64,000 bases of DNA from contig BAFH01000003.1 of assembly GCA_000296795.1 (NCBI GenBank), positions 1,364,401-1,428,400 on the forward strand. Reading direction: 5' to 3'. The DNA comes from Candidatus Jettenia caeni. Its GTDB lineage: Bacteria > Planctomycetota > Brocadiia > Brocadiales > Brocadiaceae. The position numbers and the translations under genes were made by a program. Of this stretch, positions 35,509 through 44,559 are shown one piece after another (within the stretch, counting starts at the first letter, position 1; every line of letters starts with the position of its first letter). Below the pieces are notes generated by a model. That model had not been told where the DNA came from and made no database searches. It saw only the letters and a list, made by a program, of their open reading frames with translations.

Positions 35509-36579
35509 TTAATATACCGGCTCCTCTATCTTCAAATGGTAATAAATCTTTTGCATAAGTTCACCAAAACTATGTTTGTTTGTAGCGAGGCATTTAGCTA
35601 TGATCTTTAACTTTGAGGGATCGCTGATCCCAAGATTCAATTCAATAGCCCTTTTGATTTGCCGTTGTTCCCAAATATTTTTATCGCTGACCCTTTCCAG
35701 TCCACCAAATGCCTTAATAATGCTTAACCCTACAGCATCTGCAGCAATCCTATCGCCAGTAATGATAATAAGGTTCGGTGTAGCTACGGTACCTTTTGTT
35801 GGTCCACCCCTTATAAAAATCTTTGTCCCATCGAGAATGTTGAGGTGTGGTATATAGGCTAAATTCAGTTCAGCAATGAGCTCATCCCAGGAATTCGGCG
35901 CAATAAAAAATGGACGTTGCCGGGGATGGATTGCTCCCATGAAGTTCTTTAGTGCGATAGAATAGTGGGTGTAACCATGGGTCTTAATGACAGGGATATT
36001 GATAACCCTGTCAACTTCATAGATGATCTTTGATACAAAAACCTTCTTTAAAAACCTTCCCTGTTTTATGTCTATTTCTACCCAACCATAGTCCTCAAAG
36101 GAGATAAATTCCATGCACTCTTTACCGATAGCTTCCCATATGCCTGATTTCATGGCATTTTTCTTTGTGGGAAGTGCGAAAATGGCTGACATATCTCCCA
36201 CGAATATTTTAGAAACTCCAGATTCATGCAGAAGTCTTATCGTGTGTTTAACTACGAGGGGATTGGTGTTAGATGGATTTGCATAACGATTAACAATGTT
36301 CGGTTTTATGAGTATAGACTTGCCTTTTATTCCCAATTTTTCTAACCCGCCAAGGAGTTTTATACCCTCCCTGAGCATAGTATAAATATCATCGCCTTGT
36401 ACGATAGAAACGAGGGGCTTGTCTTCTTCTTTATAAACATTATAAACAGGTTTCGGTGTGATTTTTTTTACCCTCGGTCTTATAAAAAGGAGCCTGAAGG
36501 TATATCGCCATCGTGAGTTTAAAATAAGGAAGATCGATATACCTATGGAATAGAAAAGTGGATATTTTATAATCCGCAT
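35509..36579 (-). CDS. DUF362 protein with N-terminal membrane helix
   Basis: 356 residues. A hydrophobic segment (PLFYSIGISIFLILNSRW, about 7-24) anchors the protein. The rest follows the DUF362 pattern: SILIKPNIVNRYANPSNTNPLVVKHTIRLL, KIFVGDMSA, VDRVINIPVIKTHGYTHYSIALKNFMGAIHP, and GDRIAADAVGLSIIKAFG. No ferredoxin-type cysteines are present. Function is not established for the family. A related DUF362 domain lies in the fusion protein at 51.4-53.5 kb. Upstream of lhgO and probably co-transcribed. Confidence 0.8.
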   Translation of the reverse strand: MRIIKYPLFYSIGISIFLILNSRWRYTFRLLFIRPRVKKITPKPVYNVYKEEDKPLVSIVQGDDIYTMLREGIKLLGGLEKLGIKGKSILIKPNIVNRYANPSNTNPLVVKHTIRLLHESGVSKIFVGDMSAIFALPTKKNAMKSGIWEAIGKECMEFISFEDYGWVEIDIKQGRFLKKVFVSKIIYEVDRVINIPVIKTHGYTHYSIALKNFMGAIHPRQRPFFIAPNSWDELIAELNLAYIPHLNILDGTKIFIRGGPTKGTVATPNLIIITGDRIAADAVGLSIIKAFGGLERVSDKNIWEQRQIKRAIELNLGISDPSKLKIIAKCLATNKHSFGELMQKIYYHLKIEEPVY

Positions 36580-36692
36580 GGAAATCCATTCGTTTTAAGG
36601 TTGACCGTATGTTGTGTTTTATGTACTATAACACAGACCTCCAGGTGGTTCAAGCTTTTAAGAATTCCTCAACGTAGATAAAGAGAAGTCAT

Positions 36693-37460
36693 ATGATTTT
36701 AGTGTTATCGGGTACAGAAGAAGGTAAAGAAATTGTCAGAAGCCTATACAAAGAAGGATTCAGCCTTTTGACAACTGTTGCAACGGAGTACGGCAAGAAG
36801 GTTTTTGAGCAGATGGGTTTGGAAACTGTTTGTTTACAAGGCCGCCTGGATGCAAATGGATTTGCTCAATTGATAAAAGAGAGAGAAATAGATACGGTGG
36901 TAGATGCAACTCATCCGTATGCAGTACAGGTATCTCAGAATGCAATAGATGCTTGCAAAAAAACAAATACACGATATCTGCGTTTCGAAAGGCAAAAGAG
37001 AGAAATCTCAGATCATCCGTTAATCCACAAAATAAAGACAATTGAAGATGCCGTAGATAAGGGCAGGTCACTGGGGAAAAACATATTTCTGACCACCGGT
37101 GTATCAAGCGTGGATAAATTTATTCGATTAAAGGGTGAAAAAGAGGTCTATGTTCGAATCCTCCCTATACCTGAACATATTGCTTTTTGTCTGGACTCAG
37201 GAGTTCCTCCCATGAATATTATTGCTATGCACGGCCCTTTTTCGGAAGACTTAAATCGTGCGATGTTCAGACAATATAAAATCAACACCATGGTGACCAA
37301 AGATAGCGGAGATGCAGGGGGGGTACTTGAGAAGATTCATGCAGCGCTGAGCGAAGGAATAGATACTATAGTTATCGAAAGACCTAAAATAGAATTTCCG
37401 AAAGTATACTCGTCTGTTCATGAAGTAATTAATTCGGTTAAGATTAGGGAGAGATGTTAA
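36693..37460 (+). CDS. cobK: Precorrin-6A reductase / cobalt-precorrin-6A reductase
   Basis: 255 residues. The Rossmann-like N-terminus MILVLSGTEEGKEIVRSLYKEGF, the VVDATHPYAVQVSQNAIDACKKTNTRYLRFERQ block (about 69-101), FLTTGVSSVDKFI, HGPFSEDLNRAMFRQYKINTMVTKDSGDAGG and TIVIERPKI identify CobK/CbiJ. It reduces precorrin-6A with NAD(P)H in corrin ring synthesis. Stop overlaps the next gene as TAATG. It is separated from the other cob genes in the window. Confidence 0.93.
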   Translation: MILVLSGTEEGKEIVRSLYKEGFSLLTTVATEYGKKVFEQMGLETVCLQGRLDANGFAQLIKEREIDTVVDATHPYAVQVSQNAIDACKKTNTRYLRFERQKREISDHPLIHKIKTIEDAVDKGRSLGKNIFLTTGVSSVDKFIRLKGEKEVYVRILPIPEHIAFCLDSGVPPMNIIAMHGPFSEDLNRAMFRQYKINTMVTKDSGDAGGVLEKIHAALSEGIDTIVIERPKIEFPKVYSSVHEVINSVKIRERC

Positions 37461-38119
37461 TGAAGATTATATCTTTTGGTGATATTCATGAGGATATAAG
37501 TAATTTTATAAGAATGAAATTTGTTCTTGAGAAAGCGGATTTAATTGTAATTTCAGGCGATTTAACAAATTGTCATGGAAAAACAGAAGCGAAAAAAGTA
37601 CTGGAGGCTGTAAAAAAATATAATAGCCATCTTCTGGCACAGTATGGGAATATGGATAAATCAGAGGTAGATGACTATTTGACGCAGGAGGGTATAAATC
37701 TGCACGGGAATGGATATGTATTTGAGGAGGTTGGTATATTTGGTTGTGGCGGCTCAAGCCCAACACCTTTTAATACGCCCTCCGAGATAAGTGAAGCTGA
37801 TATCGAAAGATATTTAATACATGGTTATAACAAGGTAAAAGATGCGCGATGGAAGATTATGGTCTGCCATACACCACCCAAAGATACAGCGACAGATATT
37901 ATTCGTACTGGTGCACACGTAGGAAGTTATATCGTTAGGGAGTTTATTATAAAATATAGACCCGATGTCTGTATAACAGGACATATTCACGAATCGAGGG
38001 GCAAGGATAAGGTGGGCAGCACCACAGTACTGAATGCCGGCATGTTTAGGGACGGCTGGTACATTGAGATTGATATTGATAAGAATGATATATCTGCAGC
38101 GCTGAAATCTATTGCTTAA
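37460..38119 (+). CDS. Calcineurin-like metallophosphoesterase
   Basis: 219 residues from ATG 37460 (an earlier in-frame ATG at 37454 is possible). Metal-ligand motifs run in order: IISFGDIHED (Asp-X-His), VISGDLTN (Gly-Asp), QYGNMDK (Gly-Asn-Met-Asp in place of the common Gly-Asn-His), VCHTPPKD and TGHIHESRG. The pattern is close to small cytoplasmic YfcE-like phosphodiesterases. Substrate unknown. It overlaps cobK and is probably co-transcribed, without implying a role in cobalamin. Confidence 0.8.
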   Translation: MKIISFGDIHEDISNFIRMKFVLEKADLIVISGDLTNCHGKTEAKKVLEAVKKYNSHLLAQYGNMDKSEVDDYLTQEGINLHGNGYVFEEVGIFGCGGSSPTPFNTPSEISEADIERYLIHGYNKVKDARWKIMVCHTPPKDTATDIIRTGAHVGSYIVREFIIKYRPDVCITGHIHESRGKDKVGSTTVLNAGMFRDGWYIEIDIDKNDISAALKSIA

Positions 38120-38263
38120 GTTTAGATTTTTCAGAAGACGGAGATTTTCATTATGGAAAATCAAGAGAAAGCAAGATAAGTAAATGTATGGAAGAAAGTC
38201 AAAATAGTTACTACGGCTATAATGACTATTATCGTACCTATCAGTAAAATAAGTCTTATGAGA

Positions 38264-39214
38264 TTATTCTTTTATCTTCTTGATTCGATTCTGTATATAA
38301 GCATCCTGGAGTGCAATATAAGGGTCTATGGCCTGCGTTGTTATACTCTCATAGGTTTTTCCTTTACCCAGGGAGGTCTCATTGACATCGTCATAGGTCT
38401 TGGTTACAAAGCCCTCTATTGGACCGATAAAAAAGGAAATTAAGGTTAAAGGATTGAGGGCTACATCTCCTGCATATCCCACAGTATCACGAATGGTTGA
38501 TGGGCCAATAAGAGGCCACTGTATATAATATCCCTGTCCAATTTTGTATTTAGCAAGAGTTTGGCCGAAGTCCTCATCCTGCCTCTCTAAATGAAACTTC
38601 GATTTTGCCGGATCAAATAGTCCGCCAATCCCTACCGTGGTATTAATAACAAAACGCATTGCTTCCGTACCGGCTCCTTTAAATTTCCCTTGTAAGAGGC
38701 AGTTAACAAGGCGAATGGGCATTTTGATATTTAAGAAGAATTGACTAATACTTAGCCGTGCTTTTTCTGGTACCACTTTACTGTATCCTGTGTGCATGGG
38801 TTTAAATACATAGTAGTAAGCCTTATCATTAAAGGCATAGATTTTTCGGTTATATGGCTGTATAGGATCTTTAATTACAGAGACATTTAATTCTGTGTCG
38901 GCATACTCATATTCCTCATCCTCAATCGTATCCTCATAGGTATCATTATTACTATCTTCTTGATCACTAACGGCTTCCGTGAGTTGACCTTCCGAAGGTT
39001 GACTCTGCTCTCTATCAAAAGCACTTTCTAATTCTACCTGGATAGGTTTTAATTCATTATTCTTATTGGCGGTATCTACTCCAGAATCTTTGGTATCTCT
39101 CACCATTTCATCAGATTGACTCTCTGAAACAGGAACGGAATCTGTCGAGGCAGAAGCCGTATACAAACAAATTGCAAAAAGGAATAAAAACGCCAATATA
39201 GCAGATGTTCTCAC
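38264..39214 (-). CDS. mlaA: MlaA (VacJ) family outer-membrane lipid transport protein
   Basis: 316 residues. A signal peptide (RTSAILAFLFLFAICLYTASAST) opens it; the FAIC sequence is a poor lipobox, so lipid attachment is uncertain. Residues about 25-110 are an acidic, low-complexity linker rich in Asp, Glu, Ser and Asn. The MlaA domain follows: DPIQPYNRKIYAFNDKAYYYVFKP, FFLNIKMPIRLVNCLLQGKFKGAGTEAMRFVINTTVGIGGLFDPA and EDFGQTLAKYKIGQGYYIQWPLIGPST. MlaA removes misplaced phospholipids from the outer leaflet. It ends the mlaE-F-D-C-A order on this strand. Confidence 0.9.
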   Translation of the reverse strand: MRTSAILAFLFLFAICLYTASASTDSVPVSESQSDEMVRDTKDSGVDTANKNNELKPIQVELESAFDREQSQPSEGQLTEAVSDQEDSNNDTYEDTIEDEEYEYADTELNVSVIKDPIQPYNRKIYAFNDKAYYYVFKPMHTGYSKVVPEKARLSISQFFLNIKMPIRLVNCLLQGKFKGAGTEAMRFVINTTVGIGGLFDPAKSKFHLERQDEDFGQTLAKYKIGQGYYIQWPLIGPSTIRDTVGYAGDVALNPLTLISFFIGPIEGFVTKTYDDVNETSLGKGKTYESITTQAIDPYIALQDAYIQNRIKKIKE

Positions 39215-39281
39215 TGGTTTACTCCTAAGGGATCTTGAATTAAGCTGCCTTCGGCAGCAACTTATGAAAAAAACAGAGCAA

Positions 39282-39335
39282 TGCAGGGCAAGATTTTAGC
39301 CTTGCAAAGGCGCAAACCTAAAAGGTTCTCCCTAC
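39282..39335. repeat. Copy of the GTAGGGC-type dispersed repeat
   Basis: The segment starting TGCAGGGCAAGATTTTAGCC and ending GGTTCTCCCTAC matches, with changes, the better-preserved copy at 62588-62638. A small perfect hairpin, GCTGCC-TTC-GGCAGC, lies just before it at 39244-39258. Located between mlaC and mlaA. Confidence 0.6.
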
Positions 39336-39374
39336 GTAATTGAAATTCCTAATCCTTATTATATTTCACTCTTT

Positions 39375-39998
39375 TTATTTTTGAGAAATAAATTTTTTTT
39401 CTTTTATTTTTTGAATGAGCTCTTTATATGATGATTTCAGTAAGATAGTGTTGAATTGACTACGGTAATTATTGATTAAACTTACACCTTCAATAATTAC
39501 GTCATAAATCTTCCATTTTCCCTGATTATTAATTAAGCGATAATCTATCAATATTTCTGTATTGTTCTTCGTAATAAATTTTGTTTGTACCGTAGAGTAA
39601 TTTTTATCTTGTTTTTCGGTTATATAAACTATTTTTTCTCCAGAATAGGTGTCAGTTTTTCCTATATAGGAATCTTTGAGAATTACGGTAAATAATTCTA
39701 CAAATTCTTTTTTTTCTTCAGGAGAGCGTTTTTTCCAGTACTGACCAAGAGTTCTTTTCGACATCTCTTCAAAATTAAAAATGGGTGAAATCTCATTCCA
39801 CAGTCTTTGCTTCCGTTCTTGTGCCTTGTCTGCTCCTTGCAGAGATGTATCTTTCAGAATAATTAAACCACTATCTATGGTATTCATAAGTAGTTTTCCT
39901 GGTTCTCCCTGTTCGCCTGCTATGAGAAAAGTGGATATCGAGAGAACTATACCAAAAAATATTGCTGGTAGAACCTTTCTGCATTTCATAATCTTCAC
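39375..39998 (-). CDS. mlaC: MlaC family periplasmic phospholipid shuttle
   Basis: 207 residues with an N-terminal signal peptide (KVLPAIFFGIVLSISTFLIAGEQG). The MlaC/Ttg2 pattern is present: ISPIFNFEEMSKRTLGQYWKKRSPEEKKEFVELFTVILKDSY (about 71-112) and IDYRLINNQGKWKIYDVIIEGVSLINNYRSQFNTIL. MlaC carries phospholipid between MlaA and the MlaFEDB complex. The ATG overlaps the mlaD stop. A 160-base gap with a repeat separates it from mlaA. Confidence 0.9.
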   Translation of the reverse strand: MKIMKCRKVLPAIFFGIVLSISTFLIAGEQGEPGKLLMNTIDSGLIILKDTSLQGADKAQERKQRLWNEISPIFNFEEMSKRTLGQYWKKRSPEEKKEFVELFTVILKDSYIGKTDTYSGEKIVYITEKQDKNYSTVQTKFITKNNTEILIDYRLINNQGKWKIYDVIIEGVSLINNYRSQFNTILLKSSYKELIQKIKEKKFISQK

Positions 39999-40441
39999 TC
40001 CTTTATTTTCCCAAAAACGAGATTTCCTATCAATTTTTCTAAATCTATTGGTGGTTCTGTCTCATACAAAGTACCGCCAGGTTCTATTAATGTATCTGAT
40101 CCTCCGGGTGTGATTTCTACATACTTCTCTCCCAGAAGTCCTTTTGTTCGGATAGAGGCAATAGCATCTTCCTGGAGTTTTACATCATCCCGAATCAATA
40201 AGGTGACTACTGATTCATAATTAACAAGTTTAATAGTATTAACCTTACCCACTTCAACACCTGATATTTCTACTCCGGTATTTTTTTTAAGGCCTTTAAC
40301 CGTAGTAAAAACGGCTTTTACCGGATAATAATGATCGCCTAAAAGATTGATATTCCCAAATTTTACAGAGATATAACCCATACAGAGCAGGCCAAAAAAA
40401 ATAAAGATTCCAACAGCAATTTCAACATCGAATTTCTTCAT
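39995..40441 (-). CDS. mlaD: MlaD family MCE protein
   Basis: 148 residues. A membrane helix (EIAVGIFIFFGLLCMGYISVKFG) is followed by a single MCE domain: YPVKAVFTTVKGLKKNTGVEISGVEVGKVNTIKL and SIRTKGLLGEKYVEITPGG. MlaD forms a hexameric ring with a hydrophobic pore on the periplasmic side of the transporter. It lies between mlaF and mlaC and overlaps the start of mlaC by four bases. Confidence 0.92.
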   Translation of the reverse strand: MKKFDVEIAVGIFIFFGLLCMGYISVKFGNINLLGDHYYPVKAVFTTVKGLKKNTGVEISGVEVGKVNTIKLVNYESVVTLLIRDDVKLQEDAIASIRTKGLLGEKYVEITPGGSDTLIEPGGTLYETEPPIDLEKLIGNLVFGKIKE

Positions 40442-40477
40442 AATATTTGTTACCTTTTTAGAGTATTGAGAATATAG

Positions 40478-41224
40478 TTATTTTATAACAATAGGGCCTT
40501 CCAATTCAGCGTGAATGAACTGATGAATTACAGGATCTTTTGAACCCTTTATTTCTTCCGGAGTACCTGCAGCGAGTATTTTTCCATCATATAACATAGC
40601 AACCCGATCTACCATAGAAAAAATTTCTGGAACCTCATGTGTTACTATAATAGCGGTAAAATTAAGGTTCTTCTGACATGTTCTGATCAAGTTATGTACT
40701 GCTTTGCCTATAAGGGGATCAAGACCAGTTGTTGGCTCATCAAAAAGGACTATTTCAGGGTGCATAACCAGACATCGGGCAAGGGCTACTCTTTTTCTCA
40801 TACCGCCGCTTATCTGGGCTGGGTATTTGTTTTCCTCACCGGTAAGGCCTACCCTGGCGAGTTCATGAAACACAGCATTCCTGATTTGCGAAGCCTTCAT
40901 TTTTGTCTTTTCTTCAAGGGGAAACGCAACATTTTCAAATACAGTAAGGGAATCAAAAAGGGCGCCTCCCTGAAAAACAACACCAAATCGTTCTTTTAAT
41001 TGTTTCAGGGACTTTCCTCTTAACCTGCTAATATCCTGGTTATCCAGTAATATCTTACCCTCATCAGGCTTTATCAAACCAATAACAAGCTTTAGAAGTA
41101 CCGATTTTCCCGTTCCACTGCCTCCAATTAAGGCAAGGATTTGTCCTTTTTCTACTTCTAAATTAATTCCTTGAAGTACCTTACGGCCGTTAAAACTTTT
41201 ATATAAATCGATGACTTTAATCAT
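40478..41224 (-). CDS. mlaF: MlaF ABC transporter ATPase
   Basis: 248 residues. Walker A is GGSGTGKSVLLK (about 34-45), the Q-loop VVFQGGALFDSLTVFENVAFPL, signature ISGGMRKRVALAR (about 140-152), Walker B EIVLFDEPTTGLDP and H-loop TAIIVTHEV. MlaF drives lipid transfer through MlaE. The FQGGALFDSLTV form is typical of the Mla/Ttg2/TGD family rather than general ABC proteins. Between mlaE and mlaD, with gaps of 9 and 36 bases. Confidence 0.95.
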   Translation of the reverse strand: MIKVIDLYKSFNGRKVLQGINLEVEKGQILALIGGSGTGKSVLLKLVIGLIKPDEGKILLDNQDISRLRGKSLKQLKERFGVVFQGGALFDSLTVFENVAFPLEEKTKMKASQIRNAVFHELARVGLTGEENKYPAQISGGMRKRVALARCLVMHPEIVLFDEPTTGLDPLIGKAVHNLIRTCQKNLNFTAIIVTHEVPEIFSMVDRVAMLYDGKILAAGTPEEIKGSKDPVIHQFIHAELEGPIVIK

Positions 41225-41233
41225 AGATAACCA

Positions 41234-42016
41234 CTAAGCAACTAATAAAGACGTCATAAAATAATCCCATACCAGAATCATAACCGAAGAAAGCACTACC
41301 GCCTGTGTAGTTGCCTTGCTTACACCTTCTGCCCCGTATCCGGTAAAATATCCCTTATAACAGCCTATCCATGTTATCAAGATACCAAAACTCAGGGACT
41401 TATAGAAACCCTCGATGATATCCTTCATGGTAACGAAATCCCTAATTCCACCAAAATAGGTTCCCCCTGATATACTCATAAGCCCTACGCCCACAGCATA
41501 TCCTCCAAAAATGCCAACCACAACAAAAATAGCATTTAAGAGAGGAAGAGATATTATGCCTGCAAGTAAATTAGGAATAATGAGATATTTATAAGGATTT
41601 AAGGCCATAGCGTCAAGCGCATCAATTTGTTCGGTTATTCTCATAATGCCAATCTCCGCCGTTAGCGCAGAGCCCGCACATCCGGTAACCATCAAAGCAG
41701 AGATAACCGGTCCTAGTTCTCTGATCAACGATAAGGCTACGACAGGGCCTAAACTGGTTTCAGCACCGAATTTCACTAAGGCATAATACGTTTGCAATGC
41801 CAAAACCATCCCGGTAAATGAACCTGTCAAAACAACAACGGAAGTACTTTTTACACCGATAAAATAAATTTGCTTAATAATTCTCCGTATTAAGTAAGGG
41901 GAGAAGAACATCCAGAATATGGATCGTGCGAGGAAGCACGTCATGCTTCCTAATTCCCTTATGAATTTATGGAGGTAATTTCCGATAATCTTAAATGGGG
42001 TAAAGATAAAATTCAT
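41234..42016 (-). CDS. mlaE: MlaE permease (phospholipid ABC transporter)
   Basis: 260 residues with five or six membrane helices. The MlaE signature is clear: GSFTGMVLALQTYYALVKFGAETSLGPVVALSLIRELGPVISALMVTGCAGSALTAEIGIMRITEQIDALDAMALNPYKYLIIP. It forms the membrane part of the MlaFEDB complex, moving phospholipids between inner and outer membranes. First gene of the mla group. The AGCA..ATG start has no strong ribosome site. Confidence 0.93.
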   Translation of the reverse strand: MNFIFTPFKIIGNYLHKFIRELGSMTCFLARSIFWMFFSPYLIRRIIKQIYFIGVKSTSVVVLTGSFTGMVLALQTYYALVKFGAETSLGPVVALSLIRELGPVISALMVTGCAGSALTAEIGIMRITEQIDALDAMALNPYKYLIIPNLLAGIISLPLLNAIFVVVGIFGGYAVGVGLMSISGGTYFGGIRDFVTMKDIIEGFYKSLSFGILITWIGCYKGYFTGYGAEGVSKATTQAVVLSSVMILVWDYFMTSLLVA

Positions 42017-42509
42017 AGCAAAAATCTAAATTTACGTTAAAGAAATTCAATCTGTAGTGGCAAGGCGCGTCTTGCCACTGCTGTTATAAAAGTTACGTAG
42101 GGCAACTCTTTATGGTTGCTCTCTCCCGTGCGCACATTTATGCGGGGAAGCAAGGCTAAAGCCTTGCCCTACATCGACTCTATTTTTTACCAGAGGCAAA
42201 CTGATTTTACTGTTTTAGGCCAAATATAAACAATTATGGGCTGTTCAAAAAGCTTTTATTGGTGCAGGAGGCGATGCGGGGTGGTCATTTCGTTCTACCT
42301 GGTGCATACAAAACACTTTTTGATGCTATTCTGAATAACCCTGTAATTTTCGGCTATAGTTTATGATATTTTATGTCATTCTCAATGAAGCAAAAAATCC
42401 CCTTTAGAAGCACACCCTGGAATACTTTGGGTGGTAATTAAATCATTTAAGGGGAAAGTTGTCAAGAGGGTAAAACAGTATTATTAAAAAAACGTATCCT
42501 TTTAAAAAT
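42017..42509. repeat. Intergenic repeat cluster upstream of mlaE
   Basis: 493 bases with no gene recognised. It holds a hairpin AGTGGCAAG-GCGCGT-CTTGCCACT (42056-42079) and a longer inverted unit 42097-42172 bounded by GTAGGGCAA and TTGCCCTAC, whose right half (AAGGCTAAAGCCTTGCCCTAC) is the reverse complement of the repeat at 62588. From 42238 to 42342 lies a stretch with imperfect ends (GGGCTGTTCAAAAA and, in reverse, GGGTTATTCAGAA), possibly a small transposon remnant. Confidence 0.6.
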
Positions 42510-43616
42510 CTATACGGGTGAAGATTCCAAGATACGATAATACAGGTCCCTTTGCATTGCCTCGTATCCGAGATCTTTAATGAGCGATTCTATCTCTTCT
42601 TTATCCATTTGGTAGCTTACCCCGGTAGCTCTGACTACATTTTCTTCAATCATCGTACTGCCCATATCATTGGCGCCGAATTTCAACGAAAGTTGAGCGA
42701 TTTTTGACCCTTGCGTAACCCATGATGCCTGAATATTCTCAATATTATCTAAATACAGACGCGAAATGGCTATCGTCCTTAAATAATCATAACTCCCGAG
42801 TAATGAAGTATGGAGTTGAGTATTTTTTGGCTGAAATGTCCATGCTATAAAGGCAGTAAATCCACCCGTTTCATCCTGAAGCCTCCGTATCTTTTCAAGA
42901 TGTTCGACACGTTCTTCCAGGGTTTCGACATGGCCAAACATCATGGTAGCGGTGGTTCGCATGCCAAGATTATGCGCCTGGCGCATAACATCAAGCCATT
43001 CTTGTGCAGTACACTTGTTTGGACTTAAGAGATTACGGCATCGGTTAACCAGGATTTCAGCGCCTCCCCCGGGTATCGAATCAAGTCCTGCTTCATTGAG
43101 TTTTTGAATAATATCCAATACAGGGAGATTATTTAATTTTGAAAAATGGATAATCTCAGGAGGTGAGAAAGCATGGATATGAATATTATATCGCGCCTTG
43201 ATAGATTTAAGTATATCTACATAGAAATCCAGCCTCAACGATGGATGCAGGCCGCCCTGCATAAGGATTTGCCTACCGCCCAAAGATAAGGTCTCTTCTA
43301 TCTTTTTAAACAAAGAATCTTTAGAAATGATGTACGCGCCGTTTTGTTCAACCTCTTTGTAAAAGGCACAGAATTTACAGCCTGATGTGCAGATATTCGT
43401 ATAATTAATATTCCGGTCAATAATGTAGGTCCGGTAATTTTCCGGATGTTTTTTCCGTGAAATTTCATCCGCCGCCATTCCTAAACTGGTAAGTTCTTTG
43501 ACAGAAAACAACTTTAAGCATTCTTGTGAGGATAATCTCTTATTTTGTAAGGATTTATCAAGAATATCTTCAATCTCATGAAATGAATAGGACAAACTAG
43601 GTTTCATTGAAAACAA
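42510..43616 (-). CDS. mqnC: Cyclic dehypoxanthinyl futalosine synthase (radical SAM)
   Basis: 368 residues. Radical SAM cysteines at 76, 80 and 83 (NICTSGCKFCAF). Downstream are GGRQILMQGGLHPSL, DSIPGGGAEILVNRCRN, EWLDVMRQAHNLGMRTTATMMFGHVETLEERVEHLEKIR and TFQPKNTQL, the MqnC pattern. It performs the radical cyclisation in the futalosine route to menaquinone. Its start overlaps the end of mqnA by 20 bases, so the two are an operon. The mqnB, mqnD and mqnE genes are not in the window. Confidence 0.92.
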   Translation of the reverse strand: MFSMKPSLSYSFHEIEDILDKSLQNKRLSSQECLKLFSVKELTSLGMAADEISRKKHPENYRTYIIDRNINYTNICTSGCKFCAFYKEVEQNGAYIISKDSLFKKIEETLSLGGRQILMQGGLHPSLRLDFYVDILKSIKARYNIHIHAFSPPEIIHFSKLNNLPVLDIIQKLNEAGLDSIPGGGAEILVNRCRNLLSPNKCTAQEWLDVMRQAHNLGMRTTATMMFGHVETLEERVEHLEKIRRLQDETGGFTAFIAWTFQPKNTQLHTSLLGSYDYLRTIAISRLYLDNIENIQASWVTQGSKIAQLSLKFGANDMGSTMIEENVVRATGVSYQMDKEEIESLIKDLGYEAMQRDLYYRILESSPV

Positions 43617-44391
43617 TCTTCACTCCCTGTGGGGCAAGCCCTAAAGATACAGCGTAATGATAAAATGTTTGAAGTCCTTTTATTTCGTTTTTGCCGAGAT
43701 TGTATTTCATAGAGTTGGTAAGATAGTTCAAACATTTCTCGTAAGGAAACCGGAGACGCTGCGATTCATCGGCTGCTATCGTTTTAACCAATTTCATACC
43801 ACACTCCTTTGCATTTTGTAATAAAATGTTTATATCTGGCATACGGTGAGTCTTCTTAACAGCCCAAACGGCATAAACGAAGGGAAGGCCGGTATATTCA
43901 AACCATGCCTGGCCTAAATCCAAAGTGAAATAACCATTGTCACTGGCTCTCATAGCATTATCTCCAATGATAAGAACGGCGTCAGTATCTATACGGGAAA
44001 TGTCGTATTGATTATTCCACGATGTATACTGAGGAGAAAGATGATAGTATTCCTTAAAAAGGATCTTCGTGAGTGTACAGGAAGTTAAGGAACTTTTATC
44101 TAATGCTGCAGTTCTAATGTTTTGTATCGGTACCTTTGAAAATATCTTTACACTCTCAACAGTTCCCAGCGAAGAAAGAGAAATATTGGGTACGATTGCA
44201 TAATTGCCATTCCTGAAATATTCAATGGAAGGAATGATAGCTACATCAATATGATCATTATTCAACATCTCCGGGAGAAGCGAAGGTACTTCAAATAGTA
44301 ATTCAACAGAATCCGATTGTTGAGTTAATGTATAAATCAATGGTTTGGCGTTCATATAAGGGACAACACCAATCCTGAGTTTTTTCGTCAT
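43597..44391 (-). CDS. mqnA: Chorismate dehydratase
   Basis: 264 residues from the ATG at 44391; the frame extends upstream only with a TTG start. RIGVVPYMNAKPLIYTL begins the protein, followed by the periplasmic-binding-like core VAIIPSIEYFRNGNYAIVPNISLSSLGTVESVKIFSKVP and LIIGDNAMRASDNGYFTLDLGQAWFEYTGLPFVYAVWAVKK. MqnA makes 3-enolpyruvylbenzoate from chorismate, the first step of the futalosine pathway, and MqnC acts later in the same pathway. Confidence 0.92.
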   Translation of the reverse strand: MTKKLRIGVVPYMNAKPLIYTLTQQSDSVELLFEVPSLLPEMLNNDHIDVAIIPSIEYFRNGNYAIVPNISLSSLGTVESVKIFSKVPIQNIRTAALDKSSLTSCTLTKILFKEYYHLSPQYTSWNNQYDISRIDTDAVLIIGDNAMRASDNGYFTLDLGQAWFEYTGLPFVYAVWAVKKTHRMPDINILLQNAKECGMKLVKTIAADESQRLRFPYEKCLNYLTNSMKYNLGKNEIKGLQTFYHYAVSLGLAPQGVKIVFNET

Positions 44392-44559
44392 TATACGCTT
44401 GCCTAAATAGTCTTTCTGGTATAAACTAAGCTCTTGCAAAATAGAACCCTCTCATAGCTTTAGTAACATGCAAAATTTAACAATGTATTGTATAGAACTT
44501 TTATTAATTCTTCAATAAAGAATTACGAAAATCATTTTAAAATGAAAGGAGCCGAAGGA

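Noticed and set aside
38152..38246. Two tiny frames (8 and 19 codons) after the metallophosphoesterase gene, one with a purine-rich leader
   Set aside because: Too short and without any family signal; cannot be supported from sequence alone.
44386..44391. TATAAT sequence overlapping the mqnA start codon on the minus strand
   Set aside because: A -10 box at this place would start transcription inside the gene; no matching -35 was found.
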